From Luteitalea pratensis (GTDB lineage Bacteria; Acidobacteriota; Vicinamibacteria; Vicinamibacterales; Vicinamibacteraceae), in contig NZ_CP015136.1 of assembly GCF_001618865.1 (NCBI RefSeq), positions 4,871,001 through 4,935,000 on the forward strand: 64,000 nt of DNA, read 5' to 3'. The translations under genes and the position numbers were made by a program. Shown in pieces: positions 16,277-24,979 of the stretch; within the stretch, counting starts at the first letter, position 1; the number at the start of each line of letters is the position of its first letter. Under the pieces are notes generated by a model, which saw only the letters and a program-made list of their open reading frames with translations, had not been told where the DNA came from and did not search any database.

Positions 16277-18697
16277 CTAGGTGCACGGCTGCTTGCGCGG
16301 CCCCTGGAATGGATAGTTGCACTGATTGTGCGCGAACTTCTTGTCCACCTCCGAGAGCTTCTCGTTCGGCTTCGAGCTGAAGCCGTCCGTCGTCCAGCTC
16401 TGGGGAATGGCGTACAGCATTATCGACTTCTTGTCCAGCGACGTGCCGTTGATCTGATCCTGGTCGTACGTGTCGAACATGTTGTGCTCGATCGTGGCCG
16501 CATCCCAGAAATTCGGTGACCCGCTGAGATCGGCGATCACTGCCGGCTTATTCCACTTGATGCCGCCCTCGGGGTTCTGGTGTTCATGGATGAGACCGAT
16601 GGCGTGTCCGAACTCGTGCAGCACCACACCCTCGTCCTGCCATCCGAGGTTCATCGTCGGTTGCCCGACTGGAATGCTGGCGCAGTCAGTACCTATGTAC
16701 GACCAGGCGCCATCGTTCTCGTCGAACGTGATCCTGATCTCCGAGTTCTGGTCGTTACCGAACACGAGCTTGATGTTGGCGTGTTCGGCCCACTGTGGCG
16801 CGAATTGCTTGACGATGTCCTTCTGCTCTGGTGTGCCGCTCATGAATCGCACGCGAAGCGTCTTGCCGACATCCCAGAGCTTCGCGATCTCGAAGGCTGC
16901 ACGTGTCCGCGCACCGGCAATGGGCGCCGATGGACGAACCTTGTTGAGGTCTTTCGGCAGAATGCGATCGAAGCAGACTTTGGGCGCCATGGGAATTTCT
17001 CCTTTGAGTAGTGTCGACAGCCGGTCGACTGCGGTTGTGACCGCGCTTTGGGGAATCCCGAGCGCCTTCACCATGGATGAGTCGAGCAGGAACTGATCCC
17101 GCGCGTCCTTTGCCCACTCGAGCACCTGGTTGGCGTCGGGAAGATGACGGCCCGTCACCCAGCCGTATGCGGAACTGTACAGCCGCCCTGACAGATTCGA
17201 AGGTGACAACGGCGACAGCTCAGAAGCGAGCTGCGACTGGCGCGCGGCGGACGCGAGATAGCGGAGCACGCGCGTCTCCGATGCGTCCAGATCGAGGCGC
17301 CTGGCGAGAGCCGTGATGTAGCGGTCGGCGTGGTGTCGCGGAAGCAACTTCCCGAGCTTGTCTATGACCTCTGCGATCTGCTTGCCGCGATCGGCGCCGA
17401 ATGCCACCGAGCTCTTGCCTGACGCCATCGATCTCGCCGCACGGACCGGCCTCGTTTCTGCGGGAGGTGCTTTCCACACCAGCCATGCGCCGCCGCCCCA
17501 CGTGAGCGTGGCGATGCGCGCGGAGTACGAATCCATCGGAATGATTCCCGGATGTTCGACCGACTTGTCGATGACCAGTTGCCAGCTCGATCGAAGCATG
17601 GGCGGCATGGGGAATGCGGCGTCGCCTTGCCAGCCGGCCGCGTATCGGAGCGCAGCCACGTCGGGATGGCCGGGCACCAACCGCTCGAGGTTCCTGACGA
17701 CCTTCTGCAGTAGATCGATGTCCACCTTTGCCTCTAACAGGAGGAGGTGACCACCGAGGATGCCCAGCATCGGGTTGGTGAACTTCTCGGCGAGCAGTCT
17801 GTCCACCGAGGTCCCTTCTGACTGAGGCACGGCGTCGGCTTCAGCGACTGCGTCGCGCAGGGCGGCAATCGGCGCGGCGGGAGTGCGCGCGAAGAGCGCC
17901 ACTTTTGCAGCCTCGACCCAGTCGACAGCCGACGCGTCGATGCTACAGCCCCTGCCCTGCAGCGACATCAGCACCGCGCCTCGCCGGAGGTCTGCGCCCT
18001 TGAAGCCCTCGGTGCCGTAATCGGTGGGCGTCAGCAGCACCTGCGTCTGCCATCCTGCGACGGCGTGAACGGCTTGCTCGAGGCGCCCGAGCGAGCCTGC
18101 CGCGGCGCTGAGGACGTAAGTGCCTGGTACAACGGCAATGGTGTGGGCGCGCGCGCCGGCGCCTTCCTTGTACCAGCCCGCGTCCTTCCCGAAATCTGCG
18201 ATGACGAGCCCGTTGCTGTCCTTCACCTGGACGTCGAAGATGCCGACGTGCGTGGAGGGGTCTTCCTTGCCGAGCAGTCGCGAGAAGATGAACAGTTCCG
18301 AGCCCTGGCCCGGTGCCGTGTGCACCTGCTGACTGACGTCGGCAACCCATTGCATCAGCTTGCGTCCATCGTCTGTTGTGCGCTGCGGCAATGCCGTCGT
18401 GCGGGTCGAAAGCTGAGGAACGGGAACGATGCACTCGGCAGTCCCCCCGCGGACGCGCACGGTCTGCTCCTGCACGCTGCGGCCCGCCTTGTATTGCAAC
18501 TCGTACAACCCTGGCGCCACCTGCACGTCGAGCACGCCGACGGCGTGCGCAACCGCGGCGAAGTTACCATCGAACAGCATGATCTCGGCCGTCGGGTGGC
18601 CGGCGTTGGCGACGAGTCGGACCGTAGACGACGGCTGCGGCGACGATGCCGAAGACCAGCGGCGCGACATGCTCCCGATCCAGTCCGCTACACCCAC
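16277..18697 (-). CDS. Large protein with C-terminal astacin-like protease, caspase partner
   Basis: The 806-residue product is a fusion. Residues about 20-240 form PEGA-like or carboxypeptidase-regulatory-like beta-sandwich segments (VLDVQVAPGLYELQYKAG, IAVVPGTYVLSAAAGSLGR). Residues about 300-370 are helical (NPMLGILGGHLLLLEAKVD). Residues about 575-800 are a zinc protease with HEFGHAIGLIHEHQNP (H694, E695, H698, H704) and Met-turn SIMLYAIP (M760), the same family as the protease at 9988. No signal peptide is visible. The GTG at 18697 starts 4 bases after the caspase stop, with GTGGAG upstream, implying coupled translation. The N-terminal 550 residues could act as a pro-region or as an adaptor to the caspase, whose own C-terminus carries a similar beta-sandwich. 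Confidence 0.8.
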   Translation of the reverse strand: MGVADWIGSMSRRWSSASSPQPSSTVRLVANAGHPTAEIMLFDGNFAAVAHAVGVLDVQVAPGLYELQYKAGRSVQEQTVRVRGGTAECIVPVPQLSTRTTALPQRTTDDGRKLMQWVADVSQQVHTAPGQGSELFIFSRLLGKEDPSTHVGIFDVQVKDSNGLVIADFGKDAGWYKEGAGARAHTIAVVPGTYVLSAAAGSLGRLEQAVHAVAGWQTQVLLTPTDYGTEGFKGADLRRGAVLMSLQGRGCSIDASAVDWVEAAKVALFARTPAAPIAALRDAVAEADAVPQSEGTSVDRLLAEKFTNPMLGILGGHLLLLEAKVDIDLLQKVVRNLERLVPGHPDVAALRYAAGWQGDAAFPMPPMLRSSWQLVIDKSVEHPGIIPMDSYSARIATLTWGGGAWLVWKAPPAETRPVRAARSMASGKSSVAFGADRGKQIAEVIDKLGKLLPRHHADRYITALARRLDLDASETRVLRYLASAARQSQLASELSPLSPSNLSGRLYSSAYGWVTGRHLPDANQVLEWAKDARDQFLLDSSMVKALGIPQSAVTTAVDRLSTLLKGEIPMAPKVCFDRILPKDLNKVRPSAPIAGARTRAAFEIAKLWDVGKTLRVRFMSGTPEQKDIVKQFAPQWAEHANIKLVFGNDQNSEIRITFDENDGAWSYIGTDCASIPVGQPTMNLGWQDEGVVLHEFGHAIGLIHEHQNPEGGIKWNKPAVIADLSGSPNFWDAATIEHNMFDTYDQDQINGTSLDKKSIMLYAIPQSWTTDGFSSKPNEKLSEVDKKFAHNQCNYPFQGPRKQPCT

Positions 18698-18701
18698 GGC
18701 G

Positions 18702-19766
18702 CTACTCCACGGTGACTCGTCCGGCCTCTTGCACGTCGTTCGACAAGCCCGGGCGAACTTTCAACAGAGCCTCAGTGCCGTCGCTGAAACGCACGCTGTA
18801 CAAACCGGGCTTCAGCGACACCTCCGTCCTGGTGGCGGACGCGGTCACGCGCACGGGCGGCGTTAGCGGACTGTCATTGCCGTCACGCACGTCGCCGGCC
18901 TTGCCGTGGAACGTCTGGTTCCACTCGATCGTGACCTTCGGCAGCGTCGTACCGGTCCCGCTCTCGAACAGCACGATGTCGTCGAGGTTGCCGAGGTTGA
19001 ATCGCGGGAACTGCGGCACGTCCCCTTCGCGCAGCTTTGAGATCGAGAGCTGCAGGGCGCCTTTCAGACCAAGCGCCGTGAGCGTGCCGTTGGTCTGACC
19101 GGCCCCGCTGCGCAGCACCTCGAGCAGTGCGTAGGTGAACACGCCGCGGGATTCCGGTGGCGAGCCCAGCGGCTGCTCGAACGACGGCGCGTCCCACTGC
19201 GTCGCCAACACGTTCAACGTCTTGACTTTCGTCGGATCGCCGCCCTTCACGGGCGAGAACGGGACCGGCGCCTGTTCGATGTCGTCCAATGCATTGCGGC
19301 AGCAATCCATGAACAGGATGACCTCTTCGAAGGCATGCGACTGCCTGAACCACTCCGCGTACGCCGGCCCCGCCAGGTGCAGCCCGGTGCTGCCGTGGTC
19401 GGCGTTAGCCATCAGCAGCGCCGCACTGTCCAGACTGTTGCTGGTAACGCGAGGGGTGATGCCGTGTCCAGCCAGGTAAATGTAGAGGCGCCGCCCGACG
19501 CGCGGGAGCTTCTGAAAATTCCGGCGGGTAAGATCGGCCAGCTCCCTGAAGTGTACGTTGACCGCCTCGATGGCCGGCTGGGTGAGTGCCGGCGGAACAT
19601 CCGCCGACACGACATTCGGCGAATACACCTCCCGAATGTTTTCGGGAGGCACGCTTCCGTGCTCAACAAGCCAGTTGCGAAAGGCCTGCGCGTCTTTCAC
19701 GGGGCCTTCCAATCGATCGAAGGCCGGATAATTGTTGATGCCGACCACCACTGCGTAATCGTTCAT
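18702..19766 (-). CDS. Caspase-like peptidase (C14 family)
   Basis: The 354-residue product has a caspase-fold domain over about 1-250. It begins MNDYAVVVGINNYPAFDRLE, with a putative catalytic His in YIYLAGHGI (H101) and Cys in ILFMDCCRN (the D-C-C pattern; C156 probably the nucleophile). Bacterial relatives mostly cleave after Arg or Lys and act in stress or antiphage-type responses. The C-terminal 90 residues form a beta-sandwich (TEVSLKPGLYSVRFSDG) resembling the PEGA-like domains at the start of the next gene's product. There is no signal peptide, so it is cytoplasmic. It is the first gene of a three-gene minus-strand operon. Confidence 0.9.
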   Translation of the reverse strand: MNDYAVVVGINNYPAFDRLEGPVKDAQAFRNWLVEHGSVPPENIREVYSPNVVSADVPPALTQPAIEAVNVHFRELADLTRRNFQKLPRVGRRLYIYLAGHGITPRVTSNSLDSAALLMANADHGSTGLHLAGPAYAEWFRQSHAFEEVILFMDCCRNALDDIEQAPVPFSPVKGGDPTKVKTLNVLATQWDAPSFEQPLGSPPESRGVFTYALLEVLRSGAGQTNGTLTALGLKGALQLSISKLREGDVPQFPRFNLGNLDDIVLFESGTGTTLPKVTIEWNQTFHGKAGDVRDGNDSPLTPPVRVTASATRTEVSLKPGLYSVRFSDGTEALLKVRPGLSNDVQEAGRVTVE

Positions 19767-20441
19767 GGCACGTTACTGGCGAGCGTGGTCATTAGTCGAG
19801 CTGCGGGATCGAGAAGTCTTGCGACACTGGCGCGAAGGAACGCCGCGGCCCATTGTGTGCCTTGCTTGGATTCGTCGATGGCATCGAACGATGTTACGGC
19901 GCAACTTCGACGACGTCTGCCGTCACGCCGCTACGTCGCAACGCTCGATGCATCCGGCGAGCGGTTTCCATCCAACTCCAACCGGGACAGACGCTGCAGA
20001 TTTTCCCGAGTGGACTTGACGTTTCGTCTTTATTTCGCTTTACGCAGTGCGAGCCGTGCACCTCTGGGAATAGAAGAACGGCGGAGCCCTCAACTTTGTA
20101 CAACATCGGTATCGCGGCAGCGCTCGCACCACGACGCGCTGCACTCCGCACACATCGAGCAATCGCAGGACTCCTCGCAACGAGATGTGCTCCCGGGCCC
20201 GATCCACCGCGCGCAGGATCGCCTTGGCGGGTCGGTTGAGCAGGCGCTCGCCTGCGAGCGTACGCCCGCAGCTCGGTCGCGAGGCGAGGCCAGCCGGAGC
20301 AAGGCCGCGCGCTTCAAGTGCATGGGGCGACGCGAGGAGCTGGATTGTGTCCAATCCCATTGGTCTTGGCTGTCTCGAAGAGTTCAAGGAACGCGCCCTG
20401 CAGCACATCCGGTCCGAGGACTTGGAGGACGCAGATCGATG
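19767..20441. other. No intact gene; possible transposase relic on the minus strand
   Basis: A minus-strand frame (about 20260-20100) reads AILRAVDRAREHISLRGVLR, which recalls the helix-turn-helix start of some integrase-type transposases, but the following sequence is broken and I could not confirm it. The caspase operon promoter should lie just right of 19766; no convincing -35/-10 pair was seen. Confidence 0.3.
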
Positions 20442-20718
20442 AGCTGTTTACGAAATTCGACCACACCGAGGCGCGATCCCTCATTGGGAAGACGAACAGG
20501 CTCCCGTCGAGCTGAGCAAGCAGATCCTCTGCGACGCCTGGCGATTGAATCCGCGCGGGGGCCTTCAGCCTGTTGTCCCTGTGTGGACGTTCATGCAGGG
20601 TCTGAATCAGGCCGCGCGACATGATCTCGAAGCCAGAGACTTCCGAGTCATCGACTTTACCAAGGCAAACCTGTTCATGGAAATGAAGCAAGCACTGACG
20701 CCTCTTGCCCGGCGATAG
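20442..20718 (+). pseudogene. Unidentified protein C-terminal fragment
   Basis: A frame open from 20442 to the TAG at 20716-20718 has protein-like sequence (PHWEDEQAPVELSKQILCDA, ARHDLEARDFRVIDFTKANL) but no start codon at its 5' end, and the upstream part lies behind a stop in this frame. I do not recognise the family. It abuts the IS remnant at 20774, consistent with truncation by insertion or deletion. Confidence 0.4.
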
Positions 20719-20773
20719 GCCTGGGGGGCGCCATCGTGGCGCGCGCAACCGGCGCGTCCTTGCGCTGTCGTCC

Positions 20774-20945
20774 GAGAGCGCGTTCGTACACCCGCCAATT
20801 CCCCACCCGATAGTGCGTCTTGTACGTGGGATGCACCCGCGACTTCATCGCACAATCATGCGGCGTAGGCCGTCGACACGCCACCGGTTCCACCGCGCGC
20901 CCATCGACGGAGCCCAGCAGCCGTGCACCAACGCCGGCCGAGACC
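20774..20945 (-). mobile_element. Second IS5-type insertion sequence remnant
   Basis: From an ATG at 20848 the minus strand encodes MKSRVHPTYKTHYRVGNWRV then YERAL, the same transposase N-terminus as at 9658 (20 of 25 residues identical). The homology ends at about 20774. Upstream of the ATG the shared GCACGGCTGCTGG lies near 20920-20935. Orientation equals that of the first remnant, so the two bracket the 11 kb from 9.72 to 20.77 kb. Confidence 0.6.
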
Positions 20946-21033
20946 GAGGTGATGGAGATGACCAACCTGGCCGCCGGCAAGGCACCCGCGCGCACCGACA
21001 CCCAGCCGTAAGGGTAGGCCAGTGGCAGGCCCC

Positions 21034-22725
21034 TCACCGCGGGAAGAAGTAGTACAGGCTGATCTCGCTCCCCTGCCATGGGCGGCGAGACACCAGACGG
21101 AAGTCCGGCGCGCGGGCATCGAGGGCGGCAATCAGCCGCTGGTACTCGCCCTCCCGCATCATCTCGCCGTGCACCACGACGTAGCGGACGTCCAGCCCCG
21201 CGACGGTCGCCTCCGTCTCGGGATCCGGGAAGCGGTTCAGGGCCCCGATGAGCCGCATGTAGCGGTCCGAAAAGAAACCGCTGTAGCCGTTCACCAGCGT
21301 CTGCCAGTGGAACGTCGAGTAGTACATGTAGGTGGGATCCGCCCCCGCGATGGGCAGTTCCAGCACCACCGAGGGTCGCGGGTCCGACAGGCGGCGGATG
21401 ACCCGATCGTGCGCCACCTCTCCCTTGTCGCGGAGCAGGTCGGCGTACGTCTCGGGCGGCGTCGTCGCGACGACGCGCAGCCCCAGCGGCGCCACCCAGC
21501 TGTCGGCCATCACCAGCGCCACGGCTACGCTCGTCACCGCGAGCTGCACGCCGCGTGACCGCGCCAGCCGCAGCAGCCGCTCGACGCCGAAGCCGGCAAG
21601 CACCGCGAGCCCCAGCCCCATCACGATGGTCATGCGTGCCGGCACGCGCATGCTGCGGAAGGCGAACACATGGTCGTACAACGCGCCGTACAGCCACCCG
21701 TTCAGCCCACGCGCGAGCTCCAACGAGACCAGCAGCCCGGCCAGGTAGGCGCCGCGCGCCCACGAGAACGGTGGCCACAGGGCAACCAGCGCAAGCACCA
21801 CCCCGATTACGCCGGGATACAGCCGCCGCTCGGGCGCACCGTACGGAGCCGACCATCTCCCATGCAGCCAGCTGTGTCCGGCCGACGACAGGAAATGCTG
21901 CCATTCGGCGCTCCCCACCGCGACCTCGGCGCGTGACCGCTCGCCCACCAGTTCGCTCGCGCGGCTGTGGACGATAGCCACCGGAGCGGTGAGGGCGCCG
22001 GCCACGAGGATGGAGGCGAGCAACAGGCGCCAGCGGGCCCGCGCTCTCGCCAGGTCCGCCAGCAGCAAGGTGCCGCCAACCACCGCGATGAACACGCCGA
22101 AGAACAGCGCGTTGTACATCGACGTCAGCGCCTGTCCGCCCACCATCAGCCCGAGCATCACGCCGTACACGATCCGCCCCTCGCGCAGCAGGCGGTGCAG
22201 CGCCCACAGTGCCAGCGGCATCCACTGCGTCTGCAGCAGCTGGAAGTGCCCGTAGTGATCGAAGCGCCACGGCAGGAACGCGAAGACGGCTCCGGCGACC
22301 ACGCCGGCCGCGCCGCTGCCGGTGAGGTCGCGCACCAGCAGCGCCGTGCCCACGCCCGAGAGGACGAACGACGCCAGCATCAACAGGTTGTAGACGAGGA
22401 CGGGTCCAGCACCGAGGTACAGGAGCGGCGCGCCCAGCACTCCCGGCGCCAACAGCGTCTCGGAGTACGCCAGCGTGCGGCGCTCGGGGTGGAAGATGTT
22501 CCCGTCGAACACGTGCGCCGGAGCGAACGGCAACTGGTGCGCCACCCAGGCCAGCGCCCAGGTGTTGAGCAGCGGGTCGCCCGGGTCGCTCACGCGGTCG
22601 GTCGCGTAGCGCGCCTGCGGCCACGTCGCGGCGACGGTGAGCAGGGTGAACAGGGCGAGCGTGGCGAGGACGTATCGAGCCGTGGACGTCGGCGATGCCA
22701 CGGCGGGGGTGTCTGGTGTCAGCAT
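21034..22725 (-). CDS. GT-C-type integral membrane glycosyltransferase-like protein
   Basis: The 563-residue product has about ten to twelve hydrophobic segments, beginning with ARYVLATLALFTLLTVAATW. An acidic periplasmic motif follows the first helix (DPGDPLLNTWALAW), as in GT-C glycosyltransferases that use polyprenyl-linked sugars. The C-terminal soluble part (about 450-563) contains a conserved VVLELPIAGADPTYMYYS and a terminal SEISLYYFF. Acceptor and donor are unknown. The start at 22725 is chosen because longer versions add a polar stretch that does not fit. It ends just right of the IS remnant and is transcribed divergently from the NTF2-like gene. Confidence 0.7.
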   Translation of the reverse strand: MLTPDTPAVASPTSTARYVLATLALFTLLTVAATWPQARYATDRVSDPGDPLLNTWALAWVAHQLPFAPAHVFDGNIFHPERRTLAYSETLLAPGVLGAPLLYLGAGPVLVYNLLMLASFVLSGVGTALLVRDLTGSGAAGVVAGAVFAFLPWRFDHYGHFQLLQTQWMPLALWALHRLLREGRIVYGVMLGLMVGGQALTSMYNALFFGVFIAVVGGTLLLADLARARARWRLLLASILVAGALTAPVAIVHSRASELVGERSRAEVAVGSAEWQHFLSSAGHSWLHGRWSAPYGAPERRLYPGVIGVVLALVALWPPFSWARGAYLAGLLVSLELARGLNGWLYGALYDHVFAFRSMRVPARMTIVMGLGLAVLAGFGVERLLRLARSRGVQLAVTSVAVALVMADSWVAPLGLRVVATTPPETYADLLRDKGEVAHDRVIRRLSDPRPSVVLELPIAGADPTYMYYSTFHWQTLVNGYSGFFSDRYMRLIGALNRFPDPETEATVAGLDVRYVVVHGEMMREGEYQRLIAALDARAPDFRLVSRRPWQGSEISLYYFFPR

Positions 22726-23123
22726 GCGGGGAGTGACTGGCGGGCCATTGTAACCGGAGCGCACCGCCGCCAACATCCCCGCTTCGTGCACGCGTCTGCG
22801 CCGTGGCGAGGACCAGCGCCGCGTCGATGGCCGAGACGCGCTTGGCGGGGTTGTCGTCGTCGTGCAGGGCTGCGTGGTCGAACTGGGAGTGCAGCGAAGC
22901 TTCTCCTGCTCACGGCCCCAATGTGCGCAATTGGCATCCGACAGCCACCCGTCGCTCGCGCCGCGACCTGCACGTCGTCACAGGTCGGCATGGGAGTCGC
23001 CGGATCCGATGGCGGACGTCGTGCCTTTCACCCGGCGGGCGTCGCTGTCGGGTGCATAATCCCCTCCGAGCTCCACAAGATGAACTGCACCATCGATCGG
23101 ACACACGACAAGGAGACGAAGCG
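22726..23123. other. Intergenic region between divergent genes
   Basis: About 400 bases lie between the membrane glycosyltransferase-like gene and the NTF2-like gene. A CATAAT (23055-23060) is a possible -10 element for the latter, without a clear -35. AGGAGA (23111-23116) is its ribosome binding site. Nothing else was identified. Confidence 0.4.
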
Positions 23124-23603
23124 ATGAAGCACAAGGCCCTCGCCCTCGCGCTGATGCTGGCAGTCACGGTGCCCGCGTACGGGCAGACATCGGAGAAGAA
23201 GCCGGCGCCGGCAGCGAAGCCCGCTGACGCCAGCGCCGAGCTGATGAAGATCGAACACGAGATACTCGCGGCCTTGCTCAAGAAAGACACCGCGACGTTC
23301 GGCAAGCACTTCAATGACGACGCGGTGTTGACGACGCCCGACGGCGCGGTGCAGACGAAGGCACAGTTGCTGGGCGACGTGAAGTCAGGGGCGCTCGTGC
23401 TCGAGGCCTCCACCATCTCCGACATGAAGGTGAAGGTCCATGGCAACGCCGCCGTGGTTACATACATCTCGACCGACAAAGGCAAGTACAACGGGCAGGA
23501 CATCAGCGGCCGCTTCCGCTGGACCGACGTCTTCGTGCGTCAAGGCGGCGCCTGGCAGCTCGTCGCTGGTCAGGGCACGCCTATCCAGGCACCGGCGAAG
23601 TAG
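23124..23603 (+). CDS. Secreted NTF2-like (DUF4440/SnoaL-type) protein
   Basis: The 159-residue product starts with a signal peptide (MKHKALALALMLAVTVPAYG, cleavage near AYG-Q). The mature part is an NTF2-like cone fold: a first helix LMKIEHEILAALLKKDTATF, then HFNDDAVLTTPDGAVQTKAQ and the paired strands GRFRWTDVFVRQGGAWQLVAG. Such proteins bind small ligands or act as accessory subunits; no catalytic Asp/His pair stands out. AGGAGA seven bases before the ATG defines the start. It faces the NagA gene convergently. Confidence 0.8.
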   Translation: MKHKALALALMLAVTVPAYGQTSEKKPAPAAKPADASAELMKIEHEILAALLKKDTATFGKHFNDDAVLTTPDGAVQTKAQLLGDVKSGALVLEASTISDMKVKVHGNAAVVTYISTDKGKYNGQDISGRFRWTDVFVRQGGAWQLVAGQGTPIQAPAK

Positions 23604-23660
23604 GCGACCCTCTTTCCGGGAACCGCGGCGCGGAACCATCAGGAGTTTTGCTACCCCGCT

Positions 23661-24923
23661 TCAAGCCCGCATGGCGCGCGTTGCGCGCGCATCCGCTCGT
23701 GGCGCTGAGGAGCCACTGACGGGCTGACGCACGCCGCCGATGAAGACCTGCATGACCTTCAGTTGCGGACCAAGCACGAGGACGTCGGCGCGCTTGCCCA
23801 CCGTCAGGCTACCCGTCTCGGAGGCGATATCGGTACGTTCAGCCGGCGTCAGGCTCGCCATGCGGATGATGTCGCACAACGGGGCCTTCGTCGCGGCGTA
23901 CATCGTCCGGACCATGTGATCCATGCCAACAGACGAACTGGCGAGTCCGCCAAGCGGCGCGCGGCCGACCTTGCCGTCGTGGTCGAAGTCCGTGCCGGTC
24001 ACGGCATGTCCGAACTTGTAGCGGCCCGGCGGCAGGTCGACCGCGCGGCTCGCGTCGGTCACCAGCAACAAGCGCTGCGGGCCCAGCATCCGCCAGGCGA
24101 ACCGGAGGAGCTCCTGCGACAGGTGCTGCCCGTCGGCGATGACCTCTGTGCTCATCGCGTCCTGCATCAGGACGTATTGCTCCATGCTGCCCTGCATCGG
24201 CGTGCCCAGTCGCGTCCGGATTGAGGGCACACTGCTCATCGCGCACCAGAAGTGATCCACGTGCCGCATGCCGGTCCGGAAGGCACGGTCCATCTCGGTC
24301 CACGTCGCGTTGGAGTGGCCGCACGTGATGAAGCACCCTTCGCGCTGCGCCCTGCGGAAGAACGCCGCGGCGCCGGGCAGTTCCGCCGCACAGGTCGCGA
24401 TGCGCACCAGGCCCGTGGCGAAGTAGCGCGAGTACTCTGCCGGCGTGGGGTCACGTCGTCGGTCGGGGGAGTGACATCCGACCTTGTCCGGCGCGAAGAA
24501 CGGACCATACAGGTGGATGCCGCCGATCCGCGCGCCACCCGTGGGCGCAGCCGCGTCGCGGACCTCGCGGCACGCGGCGATCATGTCGTGGATCTCCTGG
24601 GGCGAACCGGTCGTGGTCGTCGGAAAGATCGTGGTGGTGCCGTGTCGCGCGTGCGTTGCACAGACCGTGCGGACGGCGTCGGGCGTCCCGTCCATGAAAT
24701 CGGCCCCACCGCCACCGTGCACGTGCACGTCCACGAAGCCCGGGGAGACGAACCCGCGCCGGGCGTCGACCACCTGCACATCACGAGGCACGCGAGTGCC
24801 GCCGCGGCCGACCGCCGCGATGTGCCCAGCACGCAGCACCACCCGGGCGCCGGGCAGCAGGCGGTCGGGCAGGATGGCGGTGGCGTTCTCGATGACGACG
24901 GAGTCGGTAGGCATGGTATGCAT
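23661..24923 (-). CDS. nagA: N-acetylglucosamine-6-phosphate deacetylase
   Basis: The 420-residue amidohydrolase deacetylates GlcNAc-6-phosphate in amino-sugar recycling. Features in order are PGFVDVHVHGGGGADFMDG (H67 and H69), GIHLYGPFFAP (canonical NagA has GxHLEGPF, so the metal-ligand Glu is Tyr here), ITCGHSNATW, EVIADGQHLS, LLVTDASRAVD and a final KRADVLVLGPQLKVMQVFIG. The Glu-to-Tyr change may alter metal binding or signal a different N-acyl substrate. It is cytoplasmic. A PIG-L deacetylase lies just upstream on the same strand, giving two de-N-acetylases in one probable transcript. Confidence 0.8.
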   Translation of the reverse strand: MHTMPTDSVVIENATAILPDRLLPGARVVLRAGHIAAVGRGGTRVPRDVQVVDARRGFVSPGFVDVHVHGGGGADFMDGTPDAVRTVCATHARHGTTTIFPTTTTGSPQEIHDMIAACREVRDAAAPTGGARIGGIHLYGPFFAPDKVGCHSPDRRRDPTPAEYSRYFATGLVRIATCAAELPGAAAFFRRAQREGCFITCGHSNATWTEMDRAFRTGMRHVDHFWCAMSSVPSIRTRLGTPMQGSMEQYVLMQDAMSTEVIADGQHLSQELLRFAWRMLGPQRLLLVTDASRAVDLPPGRYKFGHAVTGTDFDHDGKVGRAPLGGLASSSVGMDHMVRTMYAATKAPLCDIIRMASLTPAERTDIASETGSLTVGKRADVLVLGPQLKVMQVFIGGVRQPVSGSSAPRADARATRAMRA

Positions 24924-24979
24924 CGTCGCGCCATGGCACCGGGCGCGGAAGGCGAAGACACATCAACGGGATCGGGCGA

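Noticed and set aside
20675-22624. A 649-codon open frame on the minus strand
   Set aside because: It is the off-frame shadow of the membrane glycosyltransferase-like gene: Arg/Ala/Gly-rich without domain motifs. Only its last part, beyond 20848, is real as the IS transposase remnant.
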